A DNA stretch of 64,000 bases from Streptomyces tanashiensis (lineage in GTDB: Bacteria; Actinomycetota; Actinomycetes; Streptomycetales; Streptomycetaceae). Position 1 is the first letter of the stretch, and each line of letters opens with the position of its first letter. Positions 26,816-35,757 of this stretch are shown here, in pieces. The stretch lies in the NCBI RefSeq assembly GCF_014648895.1, contig NZ_BMRZ01000012.1, forward strand, positions 124,001 to 188,000. Reading direction: 5' to 3'. Under the pieces are notes generated by a model that was given only the letters and a program-made list of their open reading frames with translations, was not told the origin of the DNA and did no database searches. Both the position numbers and the translations under genes were made by a program.

Positions 26816-27598
26816 TCAGCGCAGCACGAAGCCGACGACGTAGCCGAACGCGTTCACCGCCCAGTGCAGGCCCATGGGCGCCAGCAGACTGTCACTGCGG
26901 CGGCGCAGTTCACAGAACAGGACGCCCGCGGCCGCCGTGAACAGCACGGCCCCGCCGATCGCGAGGACGGAGCCGAGCGCGGACTCCCCGAAGACGCCGG
27001 TCAGCGCGGGTTTCGCGGTCGCCAGGTGCAGGGACGGCAGGACGTGCCACAGGCCGAACAGCAGACTCGACACGGTGGTCGCCCAGACCGTCCCACGGGC
27101 CCGGCGCACCAGTCCGTAGAGCACTCCGCGGAAGGCGACCTCCTCCACCAGGACGGTGCCGACGGGGACCACCACGAGAACGCGCACCGCCAGCTCGCCC
27201 CCGGTCATCCCGTCGTACCGCCGGTCCTCGAACAGCGAGCGGGTGGCCGGCAGCAGCGCTCCGACGAGGTAGACGGCGGCGACGATCCCGATCAGGACCG
27301 ATGCCCAGCGGGCACCTCGCGCCCGTGTCCCGGGGGCCAGCCCCGCGTCCGCCGCCGTGCCGCCGGCCCAACGGAGCACCCCGAGGAGCAGGGCGGCGAC
27401 CGCGACGGCCGCGATCAGGCGGAGCGGGCCGGTCCAGCGGTGCAGAAGCAGGTTGGCCGCCACGAGAACGGCGACCGTGAGGACGACGGCGGGCCCGGTG
27501 CCGATGGGCCCGCGCCACCGGGCCCTCGGCGGGTCGTCCGGGGAGCGGGGCCCTCGTACGGCGGGCCGGCGGCCCTCGTCGGGATCGCGGCGGGACAC
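26816..27598 (-). CDS. CPBP family intramembrane metalloprotease
   Basis: This is a 260-aa multi-span membrane protein of the CAAX-protease/bacteriocin-processing (Abi) family. Motif 1 is VEEVAFRG (E152, E153, R157), motif 2 is FGLWHVLPS (H185), and motif 3 is HWAVNAFG near the C-terminus, so the putative active-site residues are intact. The N-terminal 30 residues are charged and cytosolic, followed by about seven helices. Bacterial members act in protein maturation, self-immunity or stress. No bacteriocin precursor was seen next to it. Confidence 0.88.
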   Translation of the reverse strand: MSRRDPDEGRRPAVRGPRSPDDPPRARWRGPIGTGPAVVLTVAVLVAANLLLHRWTGPLRLIAAVAVAALLLGVLRWAGGTAADAGLAPGTRARGARWASVLIGIVAAVYLVGALLPATRSLFEDRRYDGMTGGELAVRVLVVVPVGTVLVEEVAFRGVLYGLVRRARGTVWATTVSSLLFGLWHVLPSLHLATAKPALTGVFGESALGSVLAIGGAVLFTAAAGVLFCELRRRSDSLLAPMGLHWAVNAFGYVVGFVLR

Positions 27599-27702
27599 CA
27601 GAGTGAGTCCGTCCTTCTCCTGAGGCGGCGGCTCCTGCTGAGGCGGCGGATCGTGGATCCCCTCCCCTCCCGGGGGAGACGGCCGTGGGGCGTGGTGGAG
27701 GG

Positions 27703-27891
27703 CTACGAGCGGTGATCGCGCTTGAGCGAGTCCACGATTCCCTCGGCGCGGTGGCGCATGCTCGTCGCCTTCTGACGGAGCTTGGCCTTCGTCTGGTCCG
27801 TCTTGCCCTCGGCCTCCAGGCGCTCGTGGCCGGTGATCTTTCCGGCGATCTCCTTGAGCCTGCCCTTGGCCTTGTCCATGGCGTCACTCAT
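27703..27891 (-). CDS. CsbD family stress protein
   Basis: This is a small hydrophilic protein of 62 aa with the CsbD pattern: MSDAMDKAKGRLKEIAGKIT, then LEAEGKTDQTKAKLRQK. Family members are controlled by general-stress sigma factors (SigB in Bacillus). The start is at ATG 27891; a longer in-frame start at 27921 adds non-family residues. It lies 104 bp downstream of the CPBP gene start on the same strand, is transcribed first, and is divergent from the HdeD gene. Confidence 0.85.
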   Translation of the reverse strand: MSDAMDKAKGRLKEIAGKITGHERLEAEGKTDQTKAKLRQKATSMRHRAEGIVDSLKRDHRS

Positions 27892-28102
27892 GCTCGTGAT
27901 CCTCCGTCCGGTCGTTCCCACACTCCACGCTAGGTTCGGACGACCCCGGGTGCTCGTCGGCAGGCTCTCGTGGGAGCAGGTGAGGCGGCGGGCACGCGGA
28001 GGGTGGAGACTTGTACGGGAGGCTCACACGGTCGCCGTGGCCACTCCCCCGAGCGTCGAGGACTTCCCCGGCGATCCGCTCGGGCGAGCGGGAGGAGGAC
28101 AC

Positions 28103-28747
28103 ATGACAACGTCACAGGGCTCCGCACCCGAGGACATGGCCGGCGAGGCGGGCACCGCTCCCGCGGTCGACCCGGCTGACCAGCTGGCACGTCTCGGCCG
28201 TTCCTGGACGTGGCTCCTCGGCGCGGCGATCGCGACACTCGTGCCGGGCATCCTGGCGCTCGTCTGGCCGGACGTGACCCTGCACGTCCTGGCCGTGCTC
28301 ATCGGGCTCTACCTGCTGGTGATCGGCGGCTTCCGCTTCGTGGCCGTGTTCGGCCGCGACAGCGACCGCGTGCCCGGCCTGATCGTGGCCGTCCTGTGTG
28401 TCCTGGGCGGGGTGCTGTGCCTGAGGAACCCGCTCCAGACGATCTCCGCGCTCTCGCTCATCGTCGGCGCCGTCTGGCTGGTGTCCGGCATCGTCAGCCT
28501 GTACTCCGCCATCGCCACCAAGAACATGCCGCACCGCGGCGTCGTCATGGCCGTCGCGGTCCTCGGCATCGTCGCGGGAATCGTGGTCCTGGCGCTTCCG
28601 GCGGAGTCGGCCCGGGCCCTGACCAGGCTGCTCGGGCTGTGGCTCGTCCTCATGGGCCTGGCCGAGGCGGCGGCCGCCCTGGCATGGCGGTCGGCCCTGC
28701 GCAGGGCGGGCATCACGGGCCACGACGCGTCCGGCCCGGCCGCATGA
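28103..28747 (+). CDS. HdeD/DUF308 family membrane protein
   Basis: This is a 214-aa inner-membrane protein with six hydrophobic helices arranged as three repeated two-helix DUF308 units (for example LVPGILALVWPDVTLHVLAV and GIVAGIVVLALPAESARAL). The best-known relative is the Escherichia coli acid-resistance protein HdeD. The N-terminal 30 residues are acidic and cytosolic. ATG 28103 has a strong GGAGGAGG site. It is divergent from csbD, in keeping with a general-stress setting. A direct function is not known. Confidence 0.85.
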   Translation: MTTSQGSAPEDMAGEAGTAPAVDPADQLARLGRSWTWLLGAAIATLVPGILALVWPDVTLHVLAVLIGLYLLVIGGFRFVAVFGRDSDRVPGLIVAVLCVLGGVLCLRNPLQTISALSLIVGAVWLVSGIVSLYSAIATKNMPHRGVVMAVAVLGIVAGIVVLALPAESARALTRLLGLWLVLMGLAEAAAALAWRSALRRAGITGHDASGPAA

Positions 28748-28955
28748 CGGGCGCGGACCTCGATCCCGCCTGACGGGCGCGTCGCCTCGACGCCGCTCGC
28801 CGTCCTGCCCGTGGAACCGCCGGTCAGTGCTTCCGCCCGTTCGGCATGAGGTGCGCCACAGGGGCCGTCGAAGGAAGGCCGGACCCTTCCGTACGCGCCG
28901 TGCGCTCTGGTAGACGTGGTGGCGTACTTGTTCGATTCACCCCGAAAGTCCCCCC

Positions 28956-29213
28956 ATGAACCACGGCCCCGACACGCCTTCCGACCTGGTCGGCTTCAGT
29001 ATCGACCTCACCGTCGAGGAGGCACGACGGCGTGCCGAGGTCGTGGCGGCCCTCGGGCCCGACTGGGACCCCGTGGCCGTCCTGCGCGAGGAGGAGGCGG
29101 CGCACGCCCTGCTGTACTCGGGCCTGGACGAGGAGCAGCAGCGGCTTCACGCGATGCTGGTCGCGGCCGGTGTCCTGCCCGGGGAGGTGCCGGGCCGTGC
29201 GTCTTCCGCTTGA
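28956..29213 (+). CDS. DUF6400-like small protein
   Basis: This is an 85-aa acidic soluble protein. The sequence runs FSIDLTVEEARRRAEVVAAL, GPDWDPVAVLREEEAAHALL, then YSGLDEEQQRLHAMLVAAG. It matches my memory of the Streptomyces DUF6400 family, a helical protein with no known role. ATG 28956 follows an unremarkable leader. Its 3' end overlaps the next gene by 17 bp, so the pair is probably translationally coupled. Confidence 0.65.
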   Translation: MNHGPDTPSDLVGFSIDLTVEEARRRAEVVAALGPDWDPVAVLREEEAAHALLYSGLDEEQQRLHAMLVAAGVLPGEVPGRASSA

Positions 29214-29427
29214 TCCCCACGCCGACCCGGCCCGGCGGGCCTGGGTCGCGTGCCCCGGCTGCGACGACTCCCGTGACTGCGGGACGTGCCTGGACCGCCG
29301 GAACTGCCGGAGCCACTGGCGCTATCTGATCGCGAACAAGGGGCCCCGGGTCCACCTGCAGTGCCCGAACTGCACCCACATGTGGACCCTCGACACCTCC
29401 CGCGAGCGGCGCGGCCGCCGGGTCTGA
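29197..29427 (+). CDS. small cysteine-rich protein, zinc-ribbon-like
   Basis: This is a 76-aa protein starting at GTG 29197, with GGGGAGG ten bases upstream inside the preceding gene. It reads RLPLDPHADPARRAW, then Cys residues in ACPGCDD, DCGTCLD and NCRSHW, and a CPNCTHMW knuckle near the C-terminus. Two CxxC pairs suggest a zinc ribbon. Similar short proteins occur in other Streptomyces near stress genes; no function is known. It converges on hypE with a 2-bp gap. Confidence 0.65.
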   Translation: MRLPLDPHADPARRAWVACPGCDDSRDCGTCLDRRNCRSHWRYLIANKGPRVHLQCPNCTHMWTLDTSRERRGRRV

Positions 29428-29429
29428 GT

Positions 29430-30542
29430 TCAGCAGATCCTGGGCAGCTGCTCTCCGAGCGGCATGTCCACGACGCGCGTGCCGCCGAGTCCGGTACGCG
29501 CCACCACCATGCCCGGGTGGGTCTCGACCGCCTCGCCGATCACCGCCGCTTCGGCGCCCAGGGGGTGTGCGCGCATCGCGGCCAGTACGGCGTCGGCGTG
29601 GTCACGCGGGACGAAGGCCACGAGCTTGCCCTCGTTCGCCACGTACATGGGGTCGAGTCCGAGCACCGCGCAGGCGTTGCCGACCGCCTCGGGGATCGGA
29701 ACGGCGCGCTCCTGGATGACGACGCCCGTGCCCGACGCCGCCGCGATCTCGTTCAGCGAGGCGGCCAGGCCACCGCGTGTGGGGTCGCGCAGCACGTGCA
29801 GGTCCCGCGTGGCGGCGAGCATCGCCTCGACGAGGCCGCCGAGCGGTGCGCAGTCGCTGGTGATCTCGACACCGAATTCGAGGCCCTCCCGCACGCTCAT
29901 GATCGCCACGCCGTGCAGGCCGATCGGGCCGCTCACGATCACCACGTCGCCGGGCACGACCCGTTGCGGGCGCAGGTCGACTCCGTCGGGGATCAGTCCG
30001 ACGCCCGAGGTGTTGATGTAGATGCCGTCGCCGTGGCCGGCCTCCACGACCTTGGTGTCACCGGTGACGACCTGGACGCCGGCCGCGCGCGCCGCGGCAC
30101 CGAGGGCTTGCGCGACGCGGGCGACCACGTCGGTCTCGACGCCTTCCTCCAGGATGAACCCGCAGGAGAGGTGACTCGCCCGGGCGCCGCTCATGGCGAG
30201 GTCGTTCACGGTCCCGTTGACGGCGAGGTCGCCGATGCTGCCGCCGGGGAAGAAGAGGGGGCGCACCACGAAGGAGTCCGTGGAGAACGCGAGGCGGGCG
30301 CCTCCGATCCGGATCTCGGCCGCGTCGGCGGTGTGGGCGAGGGCCGGTCCGCCGTAGGCGGGCGCGAAGACGTGCTCGATCAGCTCGGCGGACAGCGCTC
30401 CTCCGCCGCCGTGGCCCATGACGATGCGTGGTTGGTCGCGCAGGGGCGCGGGGCAGGTCCAGGAGAGCATGTCGGGTACCGGCTGCGCGGCGTCGGCCGC
30501 CGGGACGGTGCTGACGGTGGTGTCGGGCACGGTGTCAGGCAA
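29430..30542 (-). CDS. hypE: hydrogenase maturation protein HypE
   Basis: HypE (370 aa) dehydrates the thiocarboxamide that HypF places on its C-terminal Cys to thiocyanate, giving the CN- ligands of the [NiFe] site. Visible marks are GHGGGGALSAELI near residue 43, the ATP-binding AIR-synthase-like core (TDSFVVRPLFFPGGSIGDLAVNG region) and the invariant C-terminal PRIC ending in C370. The N-terminal 30 residues are non-conserved. It overlaps hypD by 8 bp and is the last gene of the hydrogenase array. Confidence 0.96.
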   Translation of the reverse strand: MPDTVPDTTVSTVPAADAAQPVPDMLSWTCPAPLRDQPRIVMGHGGGGALSAELIEHVFAPAYGGPALAHTADAAEIRIGGARLAFSTDSFVVRPLFFPGGSIGDLAVNGTVNDLAMSGARASHLSCGFILEEGVETDVVARVAQALGAAARAAGVQVVTGDTKVVEAGHGDGIYINTSGVGLIPDGVDLRPQRVVPGDVVIVSGPIGLHGVAIMSVREGLEFGVEITSDCAPLGGLVEAMLAATRDLHVLRDPTRGGLAASLNEIAAASGTGVVIQERAVPIPEAVGNACAVLGLDPMYVANEGKLVAFVPRDHADAVLAAMRAHPLGAEAAVIGEAVETHPGMVVARTGLGGTRVVDMPLGEQLPRIC

Positions 30543-31710
30543 GGGTGCTGCCCTCCAGGGAGGCGGTGACCGGGGACGGGGTTGCGGAGGCCGCCGCGGG
30601 AGGCCGCTGTCCCGGGGTCGCCGCGTCGAGCCGCCGGTAGAGGTAGTAGGCGGCGCAGGCGCCCTCGCTGGACACCATCGTGGCGCCGAGCGGGGAGCGG
30701 GGCGTGCAGGTGGTGCCGAACGCCTCGCACTCGTTCGGCTTCAGCAGGCCCTGGAGGACTTCGCCGCTGCGGCACTCGGCGGGCTCGCGGGTGTCGATCC
30801 CCTCGACGGAGAAGCGGTGCTCGGCGTCGTGGTCCCGGTAGCGTTCGGAGAGGCGCCAGCCGCTGTCCGGGATGACGCCGATGCCGCGCCAGGCCCGGTC
30901 GGTGATCTCGAAGACATCGCCGAGCATCGCCTGTGCCGCCGGATTGCCCTCGGCCGTCACGGCGCGCTGGTAGGCGTTCTCGACCGTGTGCTCGCCCCGC
31001 TCCAGCTGGAGCACGGTCCTGCGTACGCCTTCCAGGATGTCGAGCGGCTCGAAGCCGGTGACCACGATCGGCACCCGGTGGCGCTGTGCGAGCTCCGGGT
31101 ACTCGGCCGTGCCCATCACGCTGCAGACGTGGCCGGCGGCGAGGAATCCCTGGACGCGGCAGTCCGGGGACCGCATGATCGCGTCGATCGCCGGGGGGAC
31201 GCGGACGTGGGACACGAGCAGGCTGAAGTTGCGGATGTTCCGCTTGCGCGCCTGATGGACCGTCATCGCGTTGGGCGGCGCCGTGGTCTCGAAGCCGATG
31301 CCGAAGAAGACCACCTCCCGGTCCGGGTTCTGCTCGGCGATCCGCAGCGCGTCCAGCGGGGAGTAGACCACCCTGACGTCGCCGCCCTGCCCGCGGACCT
31401 GGAACAGGTCGCGGCCCGTGCCGGGGACGCGGAGCATGTCGCCGAAGGAGCAGAAGATCACCTCTGGCCGGGAGGCGATCTCCAGGGCCTTGTCGATCAT
31501 CTCCAGCGGAGTGACGCAGACCGGACAGCCCGGGCCGTGGATCAGCTCGATCTCGGGGGGCAGCAGCTGGTCGATGCCGTGCCGGATGATGCTGTGGGTC
31601 TGGCCGCCGCAGACCTCCATCAGGGCCCAGGGCCGGGTCACCTTCGCACGGATCTCGTCGAGCAGCCGGCCCGCCAGGGCCGGGTCCTGGAACTCGTCGA
31701 TGTACTTCAC
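30535..31710 (-). CDS. hypD: hydrogenase maturation protein HypD
   Basis: HypD (391 aa) is an iron-sulfur scaffold that, together with HypC, assembles the Fe(CN)2CO unit. Motifs are CGGQTH near residue 35, GPGCPVCVTP, FCSFGDMLRVPG and GFETTAP. The C-terminal third has the conserved cysteines (VTAEGNP..., ECRSGEVL, NECEAFGTTC) that hold the [4Fe-4S] cluster. The GTG start at 31710 gives the family start VKYIDEFQDP and a 4-bp overlap with hypC. A 25-residue Ala/Pro-rich C-terminal tail is not conserved. Confidence 0.96.
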   Translation of the reverse strand: MKYIDEFQDPALAGRLLDEIRAKVTRPWALMEVCGGQTHSIIRHGIDQLLPPEIELIHGPGCPVCVTPLEMIDKALEIASRPEVIFCSFGDMLRVPGTGRDLFQVRGQGGDVRVVYSPLDALRIAEQNPDREVVFFGIGFETTAPPNAMTVHQARKRNIRNFSLLVSHVRVPPAIDAIMRSPDCRVQGFLAAGHVCSVMGTAEYPELAQRHRVPIVVTGFEPLDILEGVRRTVLQLERGEHTVENAYQRAVTAEGNPAAQAMLGDVFEITDRAWRGIGVIPDSGWRLSERYRDHDAEHRFSVEGIDTREPAECRSGEVLQGLLKPNECEAFGTTCTPRSPLGATMVSSEGACAAYYLYRRLDAATPGQRPPAAASATPSPVTASLEGSTLA

Positions 31711-32024
31711 GGCCGCACCTCTCCGTGGACGTCGTCCTGCGCCTGCCACTCGCTTCCCGCGGCCTCGGCGGCCTCCCACGGGTCTCCGAACTCCTCCTGG
31801 AGCAGGCCGAGGGTCTCGAACAGCTCCAGCGTCCGCTTGGCGGACTCCTCGTCGAGCTTCTGGAGGGCGAAGCCCACGTGCACGATGGCGTACTCGCCGG
31901 GTCTCAGGTCCGGCAGGTACTCCAGGCACACCTCCTTGACCACTCCGCCGAAGTCGACCGTGGCCATCCGGGTGCCGTCCCGGTCCTCGACGTCCAGCAC
32001 TCTTCCTGGTACCGCCAGGCACAT
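31707..32024 (-). CDS. hypC: hydrogenase maturation chaperone HypC
   Basis: HypC (105 aa) carries the Fe(CN)2CO moiety from HypD to the hydrogenase large subunit. The N-terminal MCLAVPGRVL with essential C2, the central VDFGGVVKEVCLEYLPDLRPGEYAIVH beta-barrel region and the GFALQKLDEESA helix are typical. The C-terminal acidic tail of about 25 residues is longer than in the Escherichia coli protein. It overlaps hypD by 4 bp and lies 10 bp after hypF. Confidence 0.96.
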   Translation of the reverse strand: MCLAVPGRVLDVEDRDGTRMATVDFGGVVKEVCLEYLPDLRPGEYAIVHVGFALQKLDEESAKRTLELFETLGLLQEEFGDPWEAAEAAGSEWQAQDDVHGEVRP

Positions 32025-32034
32025 GGGTGTCTCC

Positions 32035-34500
32035 TCACTGTCGCTCTCGTCGCGGCGTGCCGGGAGCCGCCAGGTCCGTGCTCCGCGCGGCCACGACGAG
32101 CTGGCCGAGAGCCAGACCGCCGTCGTTCGGCGGGATCAGGCGATGGCGCAGCACGGTGAAGCCGTCTTCCCGGAGTCCTTCGGCGCAGGCCGAGGAGAGC
32201 ACCGTGTTGGCGAACACTCCCCCGGTCAGGGCCACGGTCTCCACGCCTGTCCCGTCGCGTGCGGCGGTGCAGACCGTCCGCACCAGCCGGGCCACGGCGT
32301 GGTGGAACCGCGCCGCGACGACGGCCGCGGGGGTCCCGTCCAGCACGTCGGCGGCGACCGCGGCCAGCAGGGGTGCGGGGTCGGCGGTGAGCGGGGCACC
32401 GGCCCGCGGCGCGCCGAGCCGGAAGGCGTAGCGTCCGTCCTCGGCCTCGGCGGGTGCGCGCAGGGCCGCGGCCTCCAGCTCGATCGCGGCCTGTGCCTCG
32501 TATCCCGCGTGGTGGCAGATCCCCGCGAGGGAGGAGACGGCGTCGAAGAGGCGCCCCATGCTGGACGTGGGCACGCAGTTCAGATTGCTCGCCAACTGCC
32601 GTTCCAGTACGGGAAGTTCTTCGGGAGCGCAGGCTCGCGCGCAGGGCAGGGCGGGGTCGGCGGCGAGGCCGGCGGCACGCAGATGGGACAGGGCCATGCG
32701 GTAGGGCCGTCGTACGGCCGCGTCGCCGCCCGGCAGGGGGACGTAGGCCAGGTGCGCGAACCGCGCGAACCCGGCGTAGTCCGCGAGCAGGAACTCACCG
32801 CCCCACACGGCGCCGTCGAGACCGTGGCCGGTGCCGTCGAAAGCGACGCCGATCACGGGAGCCGTGCCGTCGAGGCCGTTCTCGGCCATCGCCGCCGCGA
32901 CGTGCGCGTGGTGGTGCTGCACGGGGACGACGGGCCGGTCCGCCGCGTGCTCGCGGGCCCAGCGGGTGGACCGGTAGCCGGGGTGGCGGTCGGCGGCGAG
33001 CAGCCCGGGCCGTACGCCCGTGACGGACTCCAGCTGCCGCTCGGCGGAGCTGAGGGCGAGCTGGGTGGCGAGGTCGTCCATGTCGCCGATGTGGGAGGAG
33101 AGCCAGGCCTGGCGTCCGTCGCCGAGGCAGAAGGTGTTCTTCAGGTCCCCTCCGACGGCGAGGGCCGGGGCGACCTCCACGGGCAGCGCGACCGGCAGCG
33201 GCGCGTAGCCCCGGGAGCGGCGCAGCGTCAGCTGCTCCCCGTCGCACACGCGGACGACGGAGTCGTCGCAGGGGACATGGATCGGACGGTCGTGCAGCAG
33301 CCAGGCGTCCGCCAGACCGGCGAGCCTGGTCAGTGCCTCCGCGTCGTCCGTGACGATGGGCTCGCCCGCGAGGTTGCCGCTGGTCATGACCAGCAGCCGT
33401 GGCCCTTCCCGGTCCGTCGTGCCGAGGCCGAGGAGGAGGTGGTGCACCGGGGTGTACGGGAGCATGAAGCCGAGGTCAGGACTGCCCGGCGCCACCCTCG
33501 GCGCCGGCGCGGCCCCGGGGCGCGGCCGGGCGTCGTGCCGGCGGCGCAGCAGGACGACGGGCCGGACGCCGCCGGTCAGGAGTTCACGTTCGAGCGGGCA
33601 GAGGTGTGCGAGGGGCTCGATGTCGGCGAGGTCCGCGGCCATCATCGCGAACGGTTTGTCACCGCGCGCCTTGCGGCGGCGCAGTTCGGCCACCGCGTCG
33701 GCGTTCGTCGCGTCGCAGGCCAGGTGGTAGCCGCCGAGCCCTTTGACGGCGAGGATCGCGCCGGAGGCGAGCATCCCGCGCGCGGCGGCGATCGGGTCGG
33801 CACCGGGATCGGGGGCGGTCCGGTCGTGCCCGGGGGCCGGATCCGTACCGGAGGAGGCGGGGCAGCCGGGTGCCGTGACCAGCCGCAGCCGGGGGCCGCA
33901 GTGGGGGCAGGCGACGGGCTGCGCGTGGAAGCGCCGGTCGGCCGGGTCCGCGTACTCCCGGGCGCAGTCCGCACACATCGGGAAGCCGGCCATGGTGGTG
34001 TGGACCCGGTCGTAGGGCAGTCCCGTGACGATCGTGAACCGCGGGCCGCAGTGGGTGCACGTGATGAAGGGGTGCAGGTGCCGCCGGTCGGCCGGGTCCG
34101 CGAGCTCGGCGAGGCAGTCGTCGCAGGTGGCGGTGTCCGGCGGGACGAGGGTGCGGACGGCGCCGCCCTGACGGGAGGGCACGATCGTGAACCCGCTGCC
34201 GCCGCGCGCGGTCACCTCGGCCGACTCGACCGACTCGACCCTTGCCAGGGGCGGGGCGTCGGGCGCGAGGCGGGCGCAGAAGGACGCGACGTCCGCGGGA
34301 TCTCCCTCGACCTCCGCGACGACGCCGTCCGCCGTGTTGGTGACGTGGCCGGACAGGCGCAGCCCGGTGGCGAGGGCGTAGACGAAGGGCCGGAAGCCCA
34401 CGCCCTGCACGACGCCGCGGACGACCACACGGCTGCGCCGCGGGGCCGTGGCGGGTGCGGATGCGGGTGCGGATGCGGGTGCGGGCCGTGCCGTGGTCAC
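32035..34500 (-). CDS. hypF: carbamoyltransferase HypF
   Basis: HypF (821 aa) converts carbamoyl phosphate to carbamoyl-adenylate and transfers the carbamoyl to HypE. Domains in order are acylphosphatase (VVRGVVQGVGFRPFVYAL, about 22-110), two zinc fingers of CxxC type (TCDDC...CTHC, CADC...CPHC, about 125-210), a YrdC-like domain (about 225-400, GLGGYHLACDA) and a Kae1-like domain with the HHHAHVAAAMAEN metal-binding motif. The first 20 residues are an Ala/Pro/Ser run coded by a 12-bp DNA repeat. It overlaps hypB by 4 bp. Confidence 0.96.
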   Translation of the reverse strand: MTTARPAPASAPASAPATAPRRSRVVVRGVVQGVGFRPFVYALATGLRLSGHVTNTADGVVAEVEGDPADVASFCARLAPDAPPLARVESVESAEVTARGGSGFTIVPSRQGGAVRTLVPPDTATCDDCLAELADPADRRHLHPFITCTHCGPRFTIVTGLPYDRVHTTMAGFPMCADCAREYADPADRRFHAQPVACPHCGPRLRLVTAPGCPASSGTDPAPGHDRTAPDPGADPIAAARGMLASGAILAVKGLGGYHLACDATNADAVAELRRRKARGDKPFAMMAADLADIEPLAHLCPLERELLTGGVRPVVLLRRRHDARPRPGAAPAPRVAPGSPDLGFMLPYTPVHHLLLGLGTTDREGPRLLVMTSGNLAGEPIVTDDAEALTRLAGLADAWLLHDRPIHVPCDDSVVRVCDGEQLTLRRSRGYAPLPVALPVEVAPALAVGGDLKNTFCLGDGRQAWLSSHIGDMDDLATQLALSSAERQLESVTGVRPGLLAADRHPGYRSTRWAREHAADRPVVPVQHHHAHVAAAMAENGLDGTAPVIGVAFDGTGHGLDGAVWGGEFLLADYAGFARFAHLAYVPLPGGDAAVRRPYRMALSHLRAAGLAADPALPCARACAPEELPVLERQLASNLNCVPTSSMGRLFDAVSSLAGICHHAGYEAQAAIELEAAALRAPAEAEDGRYAFRLGAPRAGAPLTADPAPLLAAVAADVLDGTPAAVVAARFHHAVARLVRTVCTAARDGTGVETVALTGGVFANTVLSSACAEGLREDGFTVLRHRLIPPNDGGLALGQLVVAARSTDLAAPGTPRRERQ
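34451..34484 (-). repeat. 12-bp tandem repeat at the hypF 5' end
   Basis: The unit GCGGGTGCGGAT occurs nearly three times (34451-34462, 34463-34474, then 10 bases of a third copy). It codes for the APAS-type N-terminal run of HypF. Copy number may vary between strains by in-frame slippage. Confidence 0.75.
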
Positions 34501-35192
34501 GCGCCGGCCCGGGCCATCACCGGGGTGTGGACACGGTTCCCCTCGGCGACGGCGAGGGCCCGGTCGAGCAGCGCGCCCGCTCCCCGGCCGTCACGCACCG
34601 AGCTGAGGACGATCTCGACACCGGGGTTGACCTGCTGCACGTGGGCGCGGAAGGCCGCCTCGTCGAACTCCGCGGCCTCGGCCATGTCGGTCTTGGTGAC
34701 GATCACCAGCTGGGCGAGGCCGAACGCGGTGGGGTACTTGAGCGGCTTGTCCTCCCCCTCGGTGACCGAGGCGAGGACGACGCGGAGCGACTCGCCGAGG
34801 TCGTAGCCGGCGGGGCAGACGAGGTTGCCGACGTTCTCGACGAAGAGCAGCCGGGTGGACTCGGGAAGCCAGTCGTGCAGGTGCCGGGCGACCATGTCGG
34901 CCTCCAGATGGCAGAGGCCGTCGGTGAGCACCTGCTTGACGGGGGCACCCGAGCGGGCAAGGCGGCGGGCGTCGTTCTCGGTGGCGAGGTCGGCGGTGAG
35001 CGCGGCGGCGCTGACGCCCCGTTCGCCGGCGAGGCGCAGTTCGCGCTCCAGCAGGGCGGTCTTCCCGCTGCCGGGGCTGGAGAGCAGGTTGACCACCGTG
35101 GTGCCGCGGGCGCTCAGTTCGGTTCGCAGGATCTGTGCCGCGGCCTCGTTCTTGGCGAGAACGGCGCGCTGGAGATCGACGGCTCGGCACAT
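34497..35192 (-). CDS. hypB: hydrogenase nickel incorporation GTPase HypB
   Basis: HypB (231 aa) is a SIMIBI-class GTPase that, with HypA, inserts nickel into the large subunit. The P-loop is LLSSPGSGKT near residue 37, followed by TADLATENDARRL, FVENVGNLVCPAGYDLGE with the metal-site Cys, and the G4-type VTKTD. No N-terminal His-rich or CxxCGC nickel-storage segment is present: the protein begins MCRAVDLQRAVLAKNEAAA. The start at 35192 lies 2 bp after the hypA stop codon. Confidence 0.95.
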   Translation of the reverse strand: MCRAVDLQRAVLAKNEAAAQILRTELSARGTTVVNLLSSPGSGKTALLERELRLAGERGVSAAALTADLATENDARRLARSGAPVKQVLTDGLCHLEADMVARHLHDWLPESTRLLFVENVGNLVCPAGYDLGESLRVVLASVTEGEDKPLKYPTAFGLAQLVIVTKTDMAEAAEFDEAAFRAHVQQVNPGVEIVLSSVRDGRGAGALLDRALAVAEGNRVHTPVMARAGA

Positions 35193-35194
35193 GC

Positions 35195-35617
35195 TCAGCT
35201 CTCCTCGGTGATCGGTTGGCGATGTTCGCGCGGGACCTCGGCGTCGGTCCGGCGGGCCTCCCCGCTCTCGGGGTCGGCCCAGCGGACCTCGCGGATCCGG
35301 AGTTCGCGGCCGGAGACGAGTTCGTCGGCGGCGGCGCCGCAGCCGGGGCAGAGCAGGAGCGGCGGCATGCCGACCGCCCAGACCTCGGCGCAACGTGCGC
35401 AGCGCGCGGTGCCCGGGACGGTACGGGTGATCAGCTCGGCGCCCTCGACGACGGTTCCGGCGCAGGCGAGTTCGAAGCAGAAGGCGAGGGCGTCGGCGAC
35501 GACGCCGGCCAGCTCGCCCACCTCCAGCTCGATGCTGCTGACGCCGACGGCCCCGCGGGACCGCGCCACGGTCTCGACCTGGTCGACGACGGCGACCGCG
35601 AGGGACATCTCGTGCAT
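35195..35617 (-). CDS. hypA: hydrogenase nickel metallochaperone HypA
   Basis: HypA (140 aa) delivers nickel to the hydrogenase large subunit together with HypB. The N-terminal MHEMSLAVAVVDQ carries the nickel-binding H2-E3. The zinc domain is CARC...CPGC near residues 74-95. A C-terminal extension of about 25 residues (EARRTDAEVPREH) is beyond the normal 113-aa length. ATG 35617 is the family start, with a GGA-CGGAGA site upstream. The open frame extends upstream but without similarity. Confidence 0.95.
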   Translation of the reverse strand: MHEMSLAVAVVDQVETVARSRGAVGVSSIELEVGELAGVVADALAFCFELACAGTVVEGAELITRTVPGTARCARCAEVWAVGMPPLLLCPGCGAAADELVSGRELRIREVRWADPESGEARRTDAEVPREHRQPITEES

Positions 35618-35757
35618 CGGTCTCCGTCCTGGGCGCGGGGGTGGGGCTCGTGCGCCATTAGAGAACGGGGGGTGGCGGGGGAACGCCCGGCGCGCCGGGG
35701 CCGGACGGCGGTGTCGTCCATTCGGTGCAGCCGCCGCCACCGCACCCGCGGGGGGCG

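Noticed and set aside
34451..34484. Short direct repeats as a possible CRISPR or iteron
   Set aside because: The repeats are contiguous 12-mers without spacers and are translated as the N-terminus of HypF.
30418..34806. 1462-codon plus-strand open frame over hypDCF
   Set aside because: It is a shadow frame of unmistakable hypC, hypD and hypF genes.
35686..35699. 14-bp palindrome CCCGGCGCGCCGGG between the miniprotein and hypA as an operator
   Set aside because: Such GC palindromes arise easily at this base composition; without a second copy or a known site I cannot support a function.
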